The notes: generated from the letters alone by a model not told the origin. Shown: positions 34,467 to 43,632, counted from the first letter of the stretch. The stretch is 64,000 nucleotides of DNA from an uncultured Olsenella sp. (GCA_949287905.1 CASEHX010000016.1:62001-126000), one strand, 5' to 3'. Made by a program: numbers and translations.

Positions 34467-36098
34467 TCACGCGCGGCCTGGCCTCACGACGCGTCCCTCG
34501 CACATGACGCCGAGCTTGATCCTCGCGTCACCCGCGGCCTCCGTACCCACGATGAACAGAAGCTCGTCCGCGGCGCACAGGCGCGTCTCCCCCGTGGGCA
34601 CGACGTCCCTTCCGGCCCTCTCGATGAGAAGAAGCCTCACGCCGTCCGGCCATGGGACCTCTCGGACGAGAAGCCCCTCGAGGCGGCTCCCGGCGCCGAC
34701 CCTCACGTGCCCCAGGTCCTTCTCGCCGGAGAGGCCGCTCACCGAAGAGTCATCTGAGCTCACGCCTATGAGCCCGGCGAGAAGATGGTCGTAGAACGCG
34801 TCCGTCTTGGTGAGGCTTGAGGTCACGTACGCAAGTATGGAGACGATCGACACCGAGAGCAGCGCGTCGAGCGACCCGGTGAGCTCAAACACCATGACGA
34901 CTGCGGTCACAGGGGCTCTGACCACCCCCGAGAAGAGCCCCGCCACGCCGAGTGCCACGAAGTTTGGAAAGAACGCGTGTTCTGAAATGCCGAACGCGGT
35001 GCCACACACGGAGAAGACGGCGCCCACGAGGCCGCCCATGACCACGAGCGGAAAGAGCGTGCCTCCCGGGGCGCCCGAGCCAAAGCATAGGGCGGTGAAG
35101 AGGTACTTCCCCAAGAGCAGGGCGACGAGGGCCCCGAGGGCGGGTGCTTCCGGCGAGAGGAGCACCTCGAGTATGGCGTCTCCGCCGCACATGAGCTCGG
35201 GCCAGACGAACGCCATGACGCCGGCGAGGGCAAACGGGACGAGAAGGCGGGCCTGCGGGAGGCGGCTCCTCATGAGACCGTAGAGTTCCTGTATGGCAAA
35301 CATGCCGCGGTTGTGGAGCGCTCCGAGGATCCCGCAGGCAAGGCCGAGAATGACCACGAGCAGGTAGTCCACGTGCGGCAGGTCTCGCAGAAACTCGAGG
35401 CTCACGACGGGGTCTATGCCAACGACCTGAGCGACGAGAAAGTCCGCGACGACGGCGGAGCACATGACCGAGATGATGAGCGGGGCGCTGAACTGCTTGT
35501 GAATCTCCTCGAGGGCAAAGAGCACGCCCGTGAGGGGCGCGTGGAAGGCCGCGGACATGCCGGCCGCGGCGCCGCAGGTCACGAGGAGACGCTCCTCTCC
35601 CCTCTTGCGGTGCAGGATTCGGGAGACGGCCTTTCCGGACATGCCTCCGAGCTGCACCGACGGTCCCTCGCGTCCGAGGGAGAGTCCCGAGAACGCGAGA
35701 AGGGTCCCCTCGGCGAACTTTGCGGGGATGACGCGGGCCCACGGGGCGTCGAGTCGGTCGAGCACCTCGGCGTCTACCTGGGGAATGCCCGAGCCAGAGG
35801 TGTTGGGCTCCCAGCGCAGGAGGGCCGACACGACGAGAAGCGTGATTGCGAGAACGCAGAACCAGCAGGCCACGAGCAGCGCGTCTCCGGCTGCGGCCCC
35901 CGTGATCCCCCTGAGCATGCGCTCGGCCCAGGAGAGGGCGAGACGGTAGAGGGTCACCACTCCCCCGCCCACGAGTCCGACGAGTGCGCCCTCCCAGACG
36001 AGGCTCACCTGGAAGCGTCTGGAGAGCCGTCTCTCGACGGGGTTGGAGGCGTGCGACGACGAGGCGTTCCCGCCGCCCTCACGAGGCTCGGGCCTCAT
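34467..36098 (-). CDS. ClC-family chloride/proton exchanger with TrkA-C domain
   Basis: ClC protein of 543 residues with the selectivity motifs GSGIPQ, GREGPS and GLFSGVVRAP. The gating glutamate in GREGPS and the inner proton-path glutamate in EEIHKQF are both present, which favours a Cl-/H+ exchanger over a channel. About 80 C-terminal residues form an RCK/TrkA-C-like domain (LLVREVPWPDGVRLLLIER, DELLFIVG) that may bind a ligand. It starts three bases after the apt stop and is probably the last gene of its operon. It could also export another anion; the sequence does not show fluoride-exporter motifs. Confidence 0.87.
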   Translation of the reverse strand: MRPEPREGGGNASSSHASNPVERRLSRRFQVSLVWEGALVGLVGGGVVTLYRLALSWAERMLRGITGAAAGDALLVACWFCVLAITLLVVSALLRWEPNTSGSGIPQVDAEVLDRLDAPWARVIPAKFAEGTLLAFSGLSLGREGPSVQLGGMSGKAVSRILHRKRGEERLLVTCGAAAGMSAAFHAPLTGVLFALEEIHKQFSAPLIISVMCSAVVADFLVAQVVGIDPVVSLEFLRDLPHVDYLLVVILGLACGILGALHNRGMFAIQELYGLMRSRLPQARLLVPFALAGVMAFVWPELMCGGDAILEVLLSPEAPALGALVALLLGKYLFTALCFGSGAPGGTLFPLVVMGGLVGAVFSVCGTAFGISEHAFFPNFVALGVAGLFSGVVRAPVTAVVMVFELTGSLDALLSVSIVSILAYVTSSLTKTDAFYDHLLAGLIGVSSDDSSVSGLSGEKDLGHVRVGAGSRLEGLLVREVPWPDGVRLLLIERAGRDVVPTGETRLCAADELLFIVGTEAAGDARIKLGVMCEGRVVRPGRA

Positions 36099-36101
36099 TG
36101 T

Positions 36102-36635
36102 CTAGTTGACCTTGACGAGGGTGAAGACCTCCTGGTCGCAGTCCCTCGCGATGATCTCCCTCGGGTTGAGGAAGCAGAGCTCGAGGATGAAGCCGAACCC
36201 GGCGACCGTGGCGCCGGCCTGCTCGACGAGCTTCGCGGAGGCAACGGCGGTGCCCCCGGTGGCCACCAGGTCATCCACGATCAGGACGCGGTCGCCCTCG
36301 CTCAGCGCGTCTCGGTGGATCTGGAGCTCGTCGGTCCCGTACTCGAGGGAGTAGGTCTGGGAGAACACCTCGCGCGGGAGCTTGCCGGGCTTTCGTGCCG
36401 GGACGAACCCGCATCCCAGACGGTAGGCGACGGGGGCGCCCACGAGAAAGCCGCGCGCCTCGGCGCCGACGACCTTCGTGATCCCCTTGCCCTCGAAGTG
36501 GTGGGCCATCGCGTCGACGACGGCGCGCAGCGCCTCGGGGTCGTCGAAGAGCGGCGTGATGTCCTTGAACACGACGCCGGGCTCAGGGTAGTCGGGGATG
36601 TCGATGATCCGGCTCTCGAAGTCGAACGAGCTCAT
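36102..36635 (-). CDS. apt: Adenine phosphoribosyltransferase
   Basis: Purine-salvage enzyme of 177 residues converting adenine and PRPP to AMP. The PRPP-binding motif VLIVDDLVATGGTAVA and the N-terminal PGVVFKDITPLF are diagnostic. It overlaps the preceding merR-type gene by 4 bp and so belongs to the FHA-MerR-apt-ClC run. Confidence 0.96.
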   Translation of the reverse strand: MSSFDFESRIIDIPDYPEPGVVFKDITPLFDDPEALRAVVDAMAHHFEGKGITKVVGAEARGFLVGAPVAYRLGCGFVPARKPGKLPREVFSQTYSLEYGTDELQIHRDALSEGDRVLIVDDLVATGGTAVASAKLVEQAGATVAGFGFILELCFLNPREIIARDCDQEVFTLVKVN

Positions 36636-37408
36636 GAGCGAGGACTCCTCTCGGTGTTCTGGGACCCCTCGGTCCCCTGATCAGAGAACGGCTTGGTCAT
36701 GCGGCGGGCGATGAGCTCGTCGCGCACGGTGTTGGTGAGTCCGAGCATCCTCGAGAACGCCTGGTCGTAGCGGGCGCGGGCCGCGTCGGTGTCCTCGATC
36801 TCCACGCCCCCGCCCTTGCGCGCGAAGACGATGAGCGCCTGCTCGAACATCGAGGACTCTCGGTTGGCGGCGATGACGTACTGCCTGAGGTTCTTGGGGC
36901 CGATGCCAAAGTGCCTCAGCTCGTCGCAGACGCGGATGAGGGAGAGGTCCCTGCCGTCCACGAGGTCCCGTCCGTGGGGCGACCTCGTGAGCTTGATGAC
37001 GCCGGCCTCCGAGAGCTGCCTCACGAAGCTCACCGACACGCCGGCGAGCTCGGGCATCTTGTCTATGGGATGAAGCTTCCCGCGCGTCTCCTCGTCGTCC
37101 ACCGGAAGCACGATGTTGTCGGCGAGCTCGGTCCTGCCCACGGCCTCCGAGCCCTTTCCGGCGTCCGCCTTCTCGAGCTCCTCTCGAATCACGGAGAGGG
37201 GCAGGAAGCGCGTCTTCTGGAGGTAGAGGATCGTCTCGAGCCTCCGCACGTCTCGCTGGGAGTACAGGCGGTACCCGCTCGGCGTTCTGGACGGGTTGAG
37301 CAGGCCCTCGTCCTGAAGGTAGCGAACCTTGGAGATGGAGAGGTCGGGATACTGCTGCTGCAGCTTCTTGACCACCTTGCCGATTGTCAGGTACCCGGCG
37401 TCGGCCAT
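36632..37408 (-). CDS. Two-domain MerR-family regulator (FtsR-like)
   Basis: Regulator of 258 residues. A MerR HTH (about residues 5-75; ISKVRYLQDEGLLNPSRTPSGYRLY) is followed by a second MerR-like module (about 115-175; VSFVRQLSEAGVIKLTRSPHGRDL). This two-module layout directly downstream of a small FHA protein matches the actinobacterial garA-ftsR pair, where FtsR controls ftsZ expression. The last 25 residues are Ser/Thr-rich and likely disordered. The FtsR role is inference from layout and synteny. Confidence 0.78.
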   Translation of the reverse strand: MADAGYLTIGKVVKKLQQQYPDLSISKVRYLQDEGLLNPSRTPSGYRLYSQRDVRRLETILYLQKTRFLPLSVIREELEKADAGKGSEAVGRTELADNIVLPVDDEETRGKLHPIDKMPELAGVSVSFVRQLSEAGVIKLTRSPHGRDLVDGRDLSLIRVCDELRHFGIGPKNLRQYVIAANRESSMFEQALIVFARKGGGVEIEDTDAARARYDQAFSRMLGLTNTVRDELIARRMTKPFSDQGTEGSQNTERSPRS

Positions 37409-37412
37409 GAGA

Positions 37413-37847
37413 CTACGCCTCGGTGCCGATTCGCCTGGGCGTGGCGTTGGTGTGGAACACCATGCGGAACGTTCCGATCTGGATGGTCGACCCGTCCTTG
37501 ACCGTCGCGCGAGAGGCGATGGCGCCGTCGACCCAGGTTCCGTTGAGCGAGCCGAGGTCCTCGATCACCGCGTACCCGGACGCCATGTTTGAGACGTCGA
37601 GACGGGCGTGGTTGCGCGAAACCGTCATGTCGTTGAGGAAGACGCTGTTGCGGGGGTCGCGCCCGAGCGTGATCTGGGGCGAGTCGAGCTCGAAGACCTG
37701 GCCGATCTGAGGCCCCTTCACGATGGTAAGCGTCGGGTTGGCCGGCTTGAGGGCACCCATGAGATCGGGGACCGTGGAGTCGGCTGCGGGCATCCTGAAG
37801 ATCTCGGTCGCGCCGGATCCGGAGCCAGTGGTAGAAGTTGCGGGCAT
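37413..37847 (-). CDS. FHA-domain protein (GarA/OdhI-like)
   Basis: Small cytoplasmic protein of 144 residues with one C-terminal FHA domain: LGRDPRNSVFLNDMTVSRNHA and DLGSLNGTWVDG carry the phosphothreonine-binding Arg, Ser, His and Asn. The N-terminal tail contains a TEIFR segment, resembling the TT-x-FR region that Ser/Thr kinases phosphorylate in GarA, which controls 2-oxoglutarate metabolism. Two threonines that could be targets lie in this tail. No kinase is encoded in the window. Confidence 0.8.
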   Translation of the reverse strand: MPATSTTGSGSGATEIFRMPAADSTVPDLMGALKPANPTLTIVKGPQIGQVFELDSPQITLGRDPRNSVFLNDMTVSRNHARLDVSNMASGYAVIEDLGSLNGTWVDGAIASRATVKDGSTIQIGTFRMVFHTNATPRRIGTEA

Positions 37848-37888
37848 ATCTCTCCCCTCGTCGCTTGTGCCTTACATGATACCGCGCA

Positions 37889-38269
37889 TCAGCGACAGGC
37901 GACACAGTCCATCTCGATGAGAGCTCCCAGCGGTAGCTCGCTCACCCCGACGACGGCGCGGGCGGGGGCGGGCGTGGTGAACCTTCTCGCGTACACCTCG
38001 TTCATCGCCTCCATGTCGTCGAGCGAGGCGAGGTAGACCGTGGTCTGCGCAACGTCCGCGAGCGAGCATCCCACCTCCTCGAGGAGCACCTCGATGATGT
38101 CGATGACGCGGTCGGTCTGCTCCTTGATCCCGCCCTCCACGAGGCGCGTGCTGTCCTCGTCCGAGATGGGCAGCTGACCCGAGGCAAACACGAGCCTGCC
38201 GGCGGTCGTTCCCTGGGAATAGGGGCCGATGGCCTCCGGGGCGCGTCGTGCGTTGATGGAATACTTCAT
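37889..38269 (-). CDS. RidA/YjgF family protein
   Basis: Trimeric enamine/imine deaminase-type protein of 126 residues. INARRAPEAIGPYSQG and VFASGQLPI open the domain. The conserved Arg appears in APARAVVGVSELPLGALIEMDCVA. RidA hydrolyses reactive enamines formed by PLP enzymes, which fits its position in a run with serC and serA. The ATG at 38269 follows GAGGAG; the frame is open upstream only by chance. Confidence 0.92.
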   Translation of the reverse strand: MKYSINARRAPEAIGPYSQGTTAGRLVFASGQLPISDEDSTRLVEGGIKEQTDRVIDIIEVLLEEVGCSLADVAQTTVYLASLDDMEAMNEVYARRFTTPAPARAVVGVSELPLGALIEMDCVACR

Positions 38270-38301
38270 CGAATCTCCTCCCGGCTCGGAACACGGGTCG
38301 C

Positions 38302-39144
38302 TCAGGCGAGGCCGCGGCCTCCCACGAAATCGGCTCCCTCTCGGACGATCCCCCAGCCCTCGAGCTGCTCGCGCGAGACCCGTGCCGGACCGGAGCCGTC
38401 GAGCACGGAGTCCCAGGGCAGGATGCGAGAGAGAAGCGAGGAAAGGGCGCGGTGTCCCACCGGCGTCACCTCGGTGAACGAGAGCAGGCTCCTCCAGAGT
38501 ATGCGAGCCGAGCCAGGGGGAACGAGCAGGAGAAACGCCGGGGTCTCTTGAGGCAGGTCGAGGCTTGTGACGACGCATGTGATGGCGTCGAGCCTGAGCT
38601 GCCTCGTCGTCCCCGGCTCGGGGAGCTCGTCTCCGTTGTGGAGGTAGTCGAGAAGAACCTCCCTGGCAAGCTCGCCCAGAAGCAGGAGCGGCACGAGCAT
38701 CTCGCTCGCATCCTCAACCTCTACTTCAGGGAAAGCCTCGTTGCCGTGAGCGTCCCTTGCCTGGGCGAGATACTCGACCCAAGCGCCGACGGACTCGTGG
38801 ACCCTGGTGGCGTCGATCACGACCGTCTCGTGGTCGCCGGTCCTGATCGCGAGCGGGGCGCCGAGGAGCGCGCCGTCCCCCGTGAGCGCGGCCTCGAATC
38901 GGGCGTCTCCGACTCCCAGCGCGTCACCGGCGAGTGCAAGCTCTGAGAAGGAGGGGGCGTCTGCACCGCTGACCAGGAGATAGGCGCAACCCGTGAGGTC
39001 CGCGAGAAGTGCCTCGCGGGTGTTGAGGGCGCCCTCGGCGGCATACTCGTCAACGCGAAGCATCCCGGTTCGCTCTGAGGGCGAGAAGGACGCCCCGAGA
39101 AGCAGGTGCTCTCCGTGAAGGATTCCCGTCCTGCGCTCGCTCAC
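38302..39144 (-). CDS. GcvT/YgfZ-like folate-binding-domain protein, uncertain
   Basis: Protein of 280 residues. The first 100 residues resemble an aminomethyltransferase/YgfZ fold (LTGCAYLLVSGADAPSF, ALTGDGALLGAPLAIRTGDHETVVIDATR), but conserved T-protein motifs are weak. The second half is unassigned. No other glycine-cleavage genes are near. The GTG start overlaps the stop of the upstream phosphatidyltransferase (GTGA). Treat it as a hypothetical protein with a possible folate-binding fold. Confidence 0.5.
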   Translation of the reverse strand: MSERRTGILHGEHLLLGASFSPSERTGMLRVDEYAAEGALNTREALLADLTGCAYLLVSGADAPSFSELALAGDALGVGDARFEAALTGDGALLGAPLAIRTGDHETVVIDATRVHESVGAWVEYLAQARDAHGNEAFPEVEVEDASEMLVPLLLLGELAREVLLDYLHNGDELPEPGTTRQLRLDAITCVVTSLDLPQETPAFLLLVPPGSARILWRSLLSFTEVTPVGHRALSSLLSRILPWDSVLDGSGPARVSREQLEGWGIVREGADFVGGRGLA

Positions 39145-39872
39145 AGCTCGCTCCCCTCTTCGGAGCGACTCCTCTCGATGATGCGAACGCCCTCGGCCGT
39201 GTAGACGATGGCGGTGATGAACGAGCAGACGATCCCGGCATAGACGAAGAAGATGCCCAGGGCGGCGGACTGGGAGTTGAGCCCCGGCAGCCAGGCCACG
39301 TCGAAGAGTCCGAGCCCGTCGATGACGGGCAGACCGAGAAGGAGGTCGCAGAAGCCAAACATGAGCAGGGCGGTGGCGGTCTTTCCGATGTAGGCGACGT
39401 CGATGGGGCGCTTGCGGAAGTGCTGGAGGACGAGGCCGCCCAGGGCGAGGTACACGTCTCGCCCGATGACGAAGACGGGGACCCAGAGGGGCAGGTCGCC
39501 CACGATCAGAAGGCCGAGCACGCCCGTGAACAGGAGGATCCGGTCCATGATCGGGTCCATGATCTTTCCGAGCCAGCTGACCGTCTGGGTCCTGCGTGCG
39601 ATCTGGCCGTCGAGGAAGTCGGTGGTCGCCGCGATCACGTAGCAGACGAGCGCCGCCGTCCTGTGGATGCCGCCGGCAAAGAGAACGAGAAAGGCGATGG
39701 TGAGCGCGAGACGGCAGAAGGTGATCACGTTCGCGACGGTGAGCACCTGGGACGAGGGGTTCTCCGAGGTTCCCACGGGTGCCTCGGTCGCATCCTCCGC
39801 CTGCGCGATCGCGGCGTCGGTGTCGGCGAGGATCTTGACGCGTTCCTTGGTTCTCTGGGTTCTCTCTGACAC
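39141..39872 (-). CDS. CDP-alcohol phosphatidyltransferase family protein
   Basis: Membrane protein of 243 residues with an extra acidic, Ala-rich N-terminus of about 45 residues. The superfamily motif runs from TDFLDGQIAR to GKIMDPIMDR. Five or six hydrophobic helices are seen. It is the second such enzyme in the window after pgsA at 17226. One may make phosphatidylglycerophosphate and the other cardiolipin, or another head group; the sequence does not decide. It heads the run towards the GcvT-like, RidA and FHA genes. Confidence 0.82.
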   Translation of the reverse strand: MSERTQRTKERVKILADTDAAIAQAEDATEAPVGTSENPSSQVLTVANVITFCRLALTIAFLVLFAGGIHRTAALVCYVIAATTDFLDGQIARRTQTVSWLGKIMDPIMDRILLFTGVLGLLIVGDLPLWVPVFVIGRDVYLALGGLVLQHFRKRPIDVAYIGKTATALLMFGFCDLLLGLPVIDGLGLFDVAWLPGLNSQSAALGIFFVYAGIVCSFITAIVYTAEGVRIIERSRSEEGSEL

Positions 39873-39952
39873 GAACGAAGCCTCTCGAGTTGACTGGCCA
39901 CTTACTCAGGTTACCCATCCTAGCGCAACTTGATACGGAGCGGGTAAGGAGT

Positions 39953-41350
39953 CTAGAGCGCGCACCTCTCCAGCAGGGCCGTCATGACGCGTATTCCCTG
40001 CGCGTAGACGCGCCTGGAGATGCGCTCGTTGACGCCGTGCAGACCGCGTGCGAGCTCGTCCGCCTCGGGCCGGAACGGGGTCATCCGGAGGAGCTTCTCG
40101 CAGATGCCCTCATAGTGAACGGAGTCGGTGCCACCGCACACGATGGAGGGGACGACCACGGCGCCCGGATGGTAGGCCTCCATGACCTCGACGAGCTCGT
40201 CATAGCCAAAGCCCCGGGGGTCGTCGAGGCGTCCCGCGGGGGTGTAGTGGAGCACCTCGACCTCAGCCCCGTCTCCGACCGCGTCCCTCGCCCATTCGAG
40301 GACGTGAGCGTCGGTGACTCCTGGCATGAGACGGAAGTTGATGACCGCGCACGCGTCCGCGGGCATGACGTTGGGGGCGGGAGAGCTCCCGAAGACCTGG
40401 TCAACGGCCATCGTCGTCGTGACGAGGGGAAAGAGCTCCCTGGACCGGGACGCGGCCTCCGCGATGGCGCTCGCGTTGCCGCTGACGTCATCGACGAGGC
40501 TCGCAAACGGCTCGAGGGTGAGGTGGCTCGAGAGCAGCTCGAAGGTTCTTGCGACGACGGGTGCGAGCGACGGCTTCCAGAGGGCGTCCCTGAGGCTCAC
40601 GACTGCCGCGCACAGACGCTCGAGGGAGGTTCCGCCGAAGGGGTTGGAGGAGTGCCCTCCCGCTCCCCTCACGGTCAGCCTGAGGTTGAGATAGCCCTTC
40701 TGAGAGAGGCCGACGTCGGAGACCGTCGTTCCGGGGGCGCCATATGCCCCGGCGTCCGAGAAGGTGCTCACGCCTTCGTCGAGCGAGAACGCCGCCCGGA
40801 CGCCGCGACGCTCGAGTTCGGCGGCCAGGGCCTTGGCACCGTGGCTCTGCACCTCCTCGTCCTCGCCGAATGCGAGGACGATCGTCCTTCTCGGCCTGCC
40901 ATGGAGCGCGAGGAGGAGCTCGACGGCCTCGAGCTCCCCCATGAGCATCTCCTTGATGTCGAGCGCTCCCCTTCCCCAGATCCACTCGTCGTCGACGTGG
41001 CCTCCGAAGGGGTCATGCGCCCACGCGCCCTCGGTTCCCGGGACGATTCCGACGACGTCCTGGTGCGCGAGGAGCAGCACGCAGGGGAGCTCGGCGTCGC
41101 TGCCCGGGACCGTCACGAGGACCGAGTGACCGACCCTCTCGAAGGTCCCGTGCTCCGCGATCTTGGGATAGGACACGCGCATGAGATCGTAGAGCTCGTC
41201 GAACGGACCGAAGTCGGTCGTTTCCGGGGTCTCGTAGACCGTGCGCAGCCTGAGCGCCGATGAAAGGCGCGCGACGGCGCCCTCGACGTCCAGTTCCGGA
41301 TAGTCCTTCTCGCGGGCAAAGAGGTCGTAGTGGCTGCAGCTTCTCGTCAC
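39953..41350 (-). CDS. M20-family metallopeptidase (carboxypeptidase S-like)
   Basis: Zinc peptidase of 465 residues. Metal ligands appear in LLAHQDVVG, GRGALDIKE, GEDEEV and near the end SIVCGGTDSVHYE. The insertion between LAHQD and the dimerisation domain, and the overall length, resemble yeast Cps1-like members of the M20 family. The GTG start follows GGAGGCGAGC. It lies 15 bases after serA on the same strand. It may release amino acids from peptides or N-acyl amino acids. Substrate unknown. Confidence 0.85.
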   Translation of the reverse strand: MTRSCSHYDLFAREKDYPELDVEGAVARLSSALRLRTVYETPETTDFGPFDELYDLMRVSYPKIAEHGTFERVGHSVLVTVPGSDAELPCVLLLAHQDVVGIVPGTEGAWAHDPFGGHVDDEWIWGRGALDIKEMLMGELEAVELLLALHGRPRRTIVLAFGEDEEVQSHGAKALAAELERRGVRAAFSLDEGVSTFSDAGAYGAPGTTVSDVGLSQKGYLNLRLTVRGAGGHSSNPFGGTSLERLCAAVVSLRDALWKPSLAPVVARTFELLSSHLTLEPFASLVDDVSGNASAIAEAASRSRELFPLVTTTMAVDQVFGSSPAPNVMPADACAVINFRLMPGVTDAHVLEWARDAVGDGAEVEVLHYTPAGRLDDPRGFGYDELVEVMEAYHPGAVVVPSIVCGGTDSVHYEGICEKLLRMTPFRPEADELARGLHGVNERISRRVYAQGIRVMTALLERCAL

Positions 41351-41365
41351 GCTCGCCTCCGTGGG

Positions 41366-42541
41366 CTAGGGGTTGGGGGCGATGGCTCGAACCCTTCTCA
41401 CGAACTCGATGGAGCTGAGCTGGCTCACGACGTCCTCGGAAACCGTCCCGCTGACCTCGATGAGGGTGTAGGCGTTGACGCCGCGGCTCACGTTGCTCAT
41501 GTTCTCGATGTTGAGCCCGGCATCAGCCACGAGCTGGGAGAGGCGGCCGATGACGCCCTGTGCGTTCTCATGGAAGATCGCGATGCGCGAGCCTCCCGCG
41601 AGGGGCCCGAGGTCAACGCGACCGTAGTTGACCGAGTTGGTGATGTTGCCGTTCTCCAGGTAGTCGCGGAGCTGGTTTGCCGCCATGACGGCGCAGTTGT
41701 CCTCGGCCTCGCCCGTCGAGGCGCCGAGGTGCGGGAGGACGATGGCGTTCTTCATGTTCGCGCTCGCGGGGTTGGCGAAGTCCGTGACGTAGCGGGCGAT
41801 CTTGCCGTCGTCGAGCGCCTCGGCAAGCGCCTGCTCGTCGACGAGGGCGTCGCGAGCGAAGTTGAGGAGCACCGAGCCGGGCTTCATCTTGGAGATGGCC
41901 TCGGCGGAGATCATGCCCTTCGTGGAGTCCGTGGCGGGGACGTGCAAGGTCACGAAGTCGCAGGACGTGAGGAGCTGGTCGAGGTCGGTCGCATGCTCGA
42001 TCCTGCGGTCAAGGCCCCAGGCGGCGTTGATCGAGAGGTACGGGTCATAGCCCATGACCTCGGCGCCGAGGGCGATGAGGACGTCGGCCACCTGGGCGCC
42101 GATGGCGCCGAGGCCGATGACGCCCACGCGCTTGCCGGCGAGCTCGCAGCCCGCGAAGCGCTTCTTGGCCTTCTCGGCGCGCTTGGCGATCTGCGGGTCG
42201 TCGCTCGCCTCGTGGACCCACTCGGCGCCGCCGATGACGTCCCTGCATGCGAGCAGCATGCCGCAGATGACGAGCTCCTTGACCGCGTTGGCGTTGGCGC
42301 CGGGCGTGTTGAACACGACGATGCCCTTCTGGGCGCAGCGCTCGACGGGGATGTTGTTCACGCCGGCGCCCGCGCGCGCCACCGCGAGCAGCGAGGCGGG
42401 GGCCTCGATCTCGTGGAGGTTTGCGCTGCGGACGAGCCATGCGTCCGCCTTGGCGGGGTCGTCCACGAAGGTGTAGCCCGCCTGCTCGAGCGCGTCCGTT
42501 CCGACCGTCGAGATGTTGTTCATGCAGTGAATGGAGTACAT
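41366..42541 (-). CDS. serA: D-3-phosphoglycerate dehydrogenase
   Basis: First enzyme of serine synthesis, 391 residues. The Rossmann motif GVIGLGAIGAQVA and catalytic residues in NFARDALVDE and PHLGASTGEAE are present. A single C-terminal ACT domain (about 320-391) should bind serine. The extra ASB domain found in the long mycobacterial type is absent, so this is the shorter form. It lies 8 bases after serC. Confidence 0.95.
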   Translation of the reverse strand: MYSIHCMNNISTVGTDALEQAGYTFVDDPAKADAWLVRSANLHEIEAPASLLAVARAGAGVNNIPVERCAQKGIVVFNTPGANANAVKELVICGMLLACRDVIGGAEWVHEASDDPQIAKRAEKAKKRFAGCELAGKRVGVIGLGAIGAQVADVLIALGAEVMGYDPYLSINAAWGLDRRIEHATDLDQLLTSCDFVTLHVPATDSTKGMISAEAISKMKPGSVLLNFARDALVDEQALAEALDDGKIARYVTDFANPASANMKNAIVLPHLGASTGEAEDNCAVMAANQLRDYLENGNITNSVNYGRVDLGPLAGGSRIAIFHENAQGVIGRLSQLVADAGLNIENMSNVSRGVNAYTLIEVSGTVSEDVVSQLSSIEFVRRVRAIAPNP

Positions 42542-42549
42542 GGCCCCTC

Positions 42550-43632
42550 CTACGCGCGGTGCGCGAGCTCGAAGTCCTTCATGAAGCTGACGAGCGCCTC
42601 AACGCCCTTGCGTGGCATGGCGTTGTAGATGGAGGCGCGCATGCCGCCCACCGAACGGTGACCCTTGAGGTTGACGAGCCCGCGCTCGGCCGCCTCCTTG
42701 ACGAAGGCGGCGTCGAGGTCCTTGTCGCCCGTCACGAACGGCACGTTCATGAGCGAGCGGCAGGACGGGTCCACCGTCGAGGAGAAGAGCGAGGACTCTT
42801 CGAGGAAGTCGTAGAGCACGGCGGCCTTCTCGGCGTTGCGCTCCCCCATCGCCTCGAGCCCGCCGCTCTTCTCGATCCACTGGAAGACCTTGCCGCAGAC
42901 GTAGATGCCCCAGCAGTTGGGAGTGTTGTAGAGCGAGCCCGCGTCGATCTGCGTCTTGAGGCGCAGCATCGTGGGGACGCCGGGGAGGTCGTCGGGCACG
43001 AGGTCCTCGCGCACGATCACGATCTGGACACCGGCGGGGCCCACGTTCTTCTGCACGCCGGCGTGGATGAGGCCGTAGCGGGAGACGTCGACGGGCTCGG
43101 AGAGGAACATCGAGCTCTGGTCCGCCACGAGCACGTGGCCCTTGGTGTTGGGGAGCTCGGGGAACTTGGTGCCGTAGATCGTGTTGTTCTCGCAGATGTA
43201 GAGGTAGCTCGCGTCCTCGCGGATGGGCAGGTCGGAGCAGTCGGGGATGTAGGAGAAGTTCCTGTCCGCCGAGGAGGCCACGGCCACGGCGTCGCCGAGG
43301 ATCTGCGCCTCCTGGAAGGCCTTCTTGGCCCAGTTGCCGGTGATCACGTAGTCGGCCTTGCCGTTGGTGGCGAGGTTCATGAAGACCGTGGAGAAGAGCA
43401 GGGAGTCGCCGCCCTGGACGAAGATCACCTTGTAGTTCTCGGGGATTCCCATGAGACGGCGGAGCGTGGACTCGGCGTCGTCGAGGATCTTCTGGAAGAC
43501 GGAAGATCGGTGGCTCATCTCCATGACGCTCATGCCGCAGCCGGCGTAGTCGAGCATCTCGTCCGCGCACTGCTTGAGGACGTCCTCGGGCAGCACGGCG
43601 GGACCGGCGGAGAAGTTGTAAACGCGTGCCAT
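42550..43632 (-). CDS. serC: Phosphoserine aminotransferase
   Basis: PLP enzyme of 360 residues making phosphoserine. It opens VYNFSAGPAVLPEDVL as expected. The PLP lysine is in HAGVQKNVGPAG. The ATG at 43632 follows GGAGG; an ATG four codons upstream is less likely. serC and serA form a pathway pair. No serB is visible in the window. Confidence 0.97.
   Translation of the reverse strand: MARVYNFSAGPAVLPEDVLKQCADEMLDYAGCGMSVMEMSHRSSVFQKILDDAESTLRRLMGIPENYKVIFVQGGDSLLFSTVFMNLATNGKADYVITGNWAKKAFQEAQILGDAVAVASSADRNFSYIPDCSDLPIREDASYLYICENNTIYGTKFPELPNTKGHVLVADQSSMFLSEPVDVSRYGLIHAGVQKNVGPAGVQIVIVREDLVPDDLPGVPTMLRLKTQIDAGSLYNTPNCWGIYVCGKVFQWIEKSGGLEAMGERNAEKAAVLYDFLEESSLFSSTVDPSCRSLMNVPFVTGDKDLDAAFVKEAAERGLVNLKGHRSVGGMRASIYNAMPRKGVEALVSFMKDFELAHRA

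Noticed and set aside
34467..36098. A fluoride exporter of the ClC-F type
   Set aside because: GSGIP and the gating Glu in GREGPS are those of chloride/proton exchangers, and no fluoride riboswitch was seen upstream.
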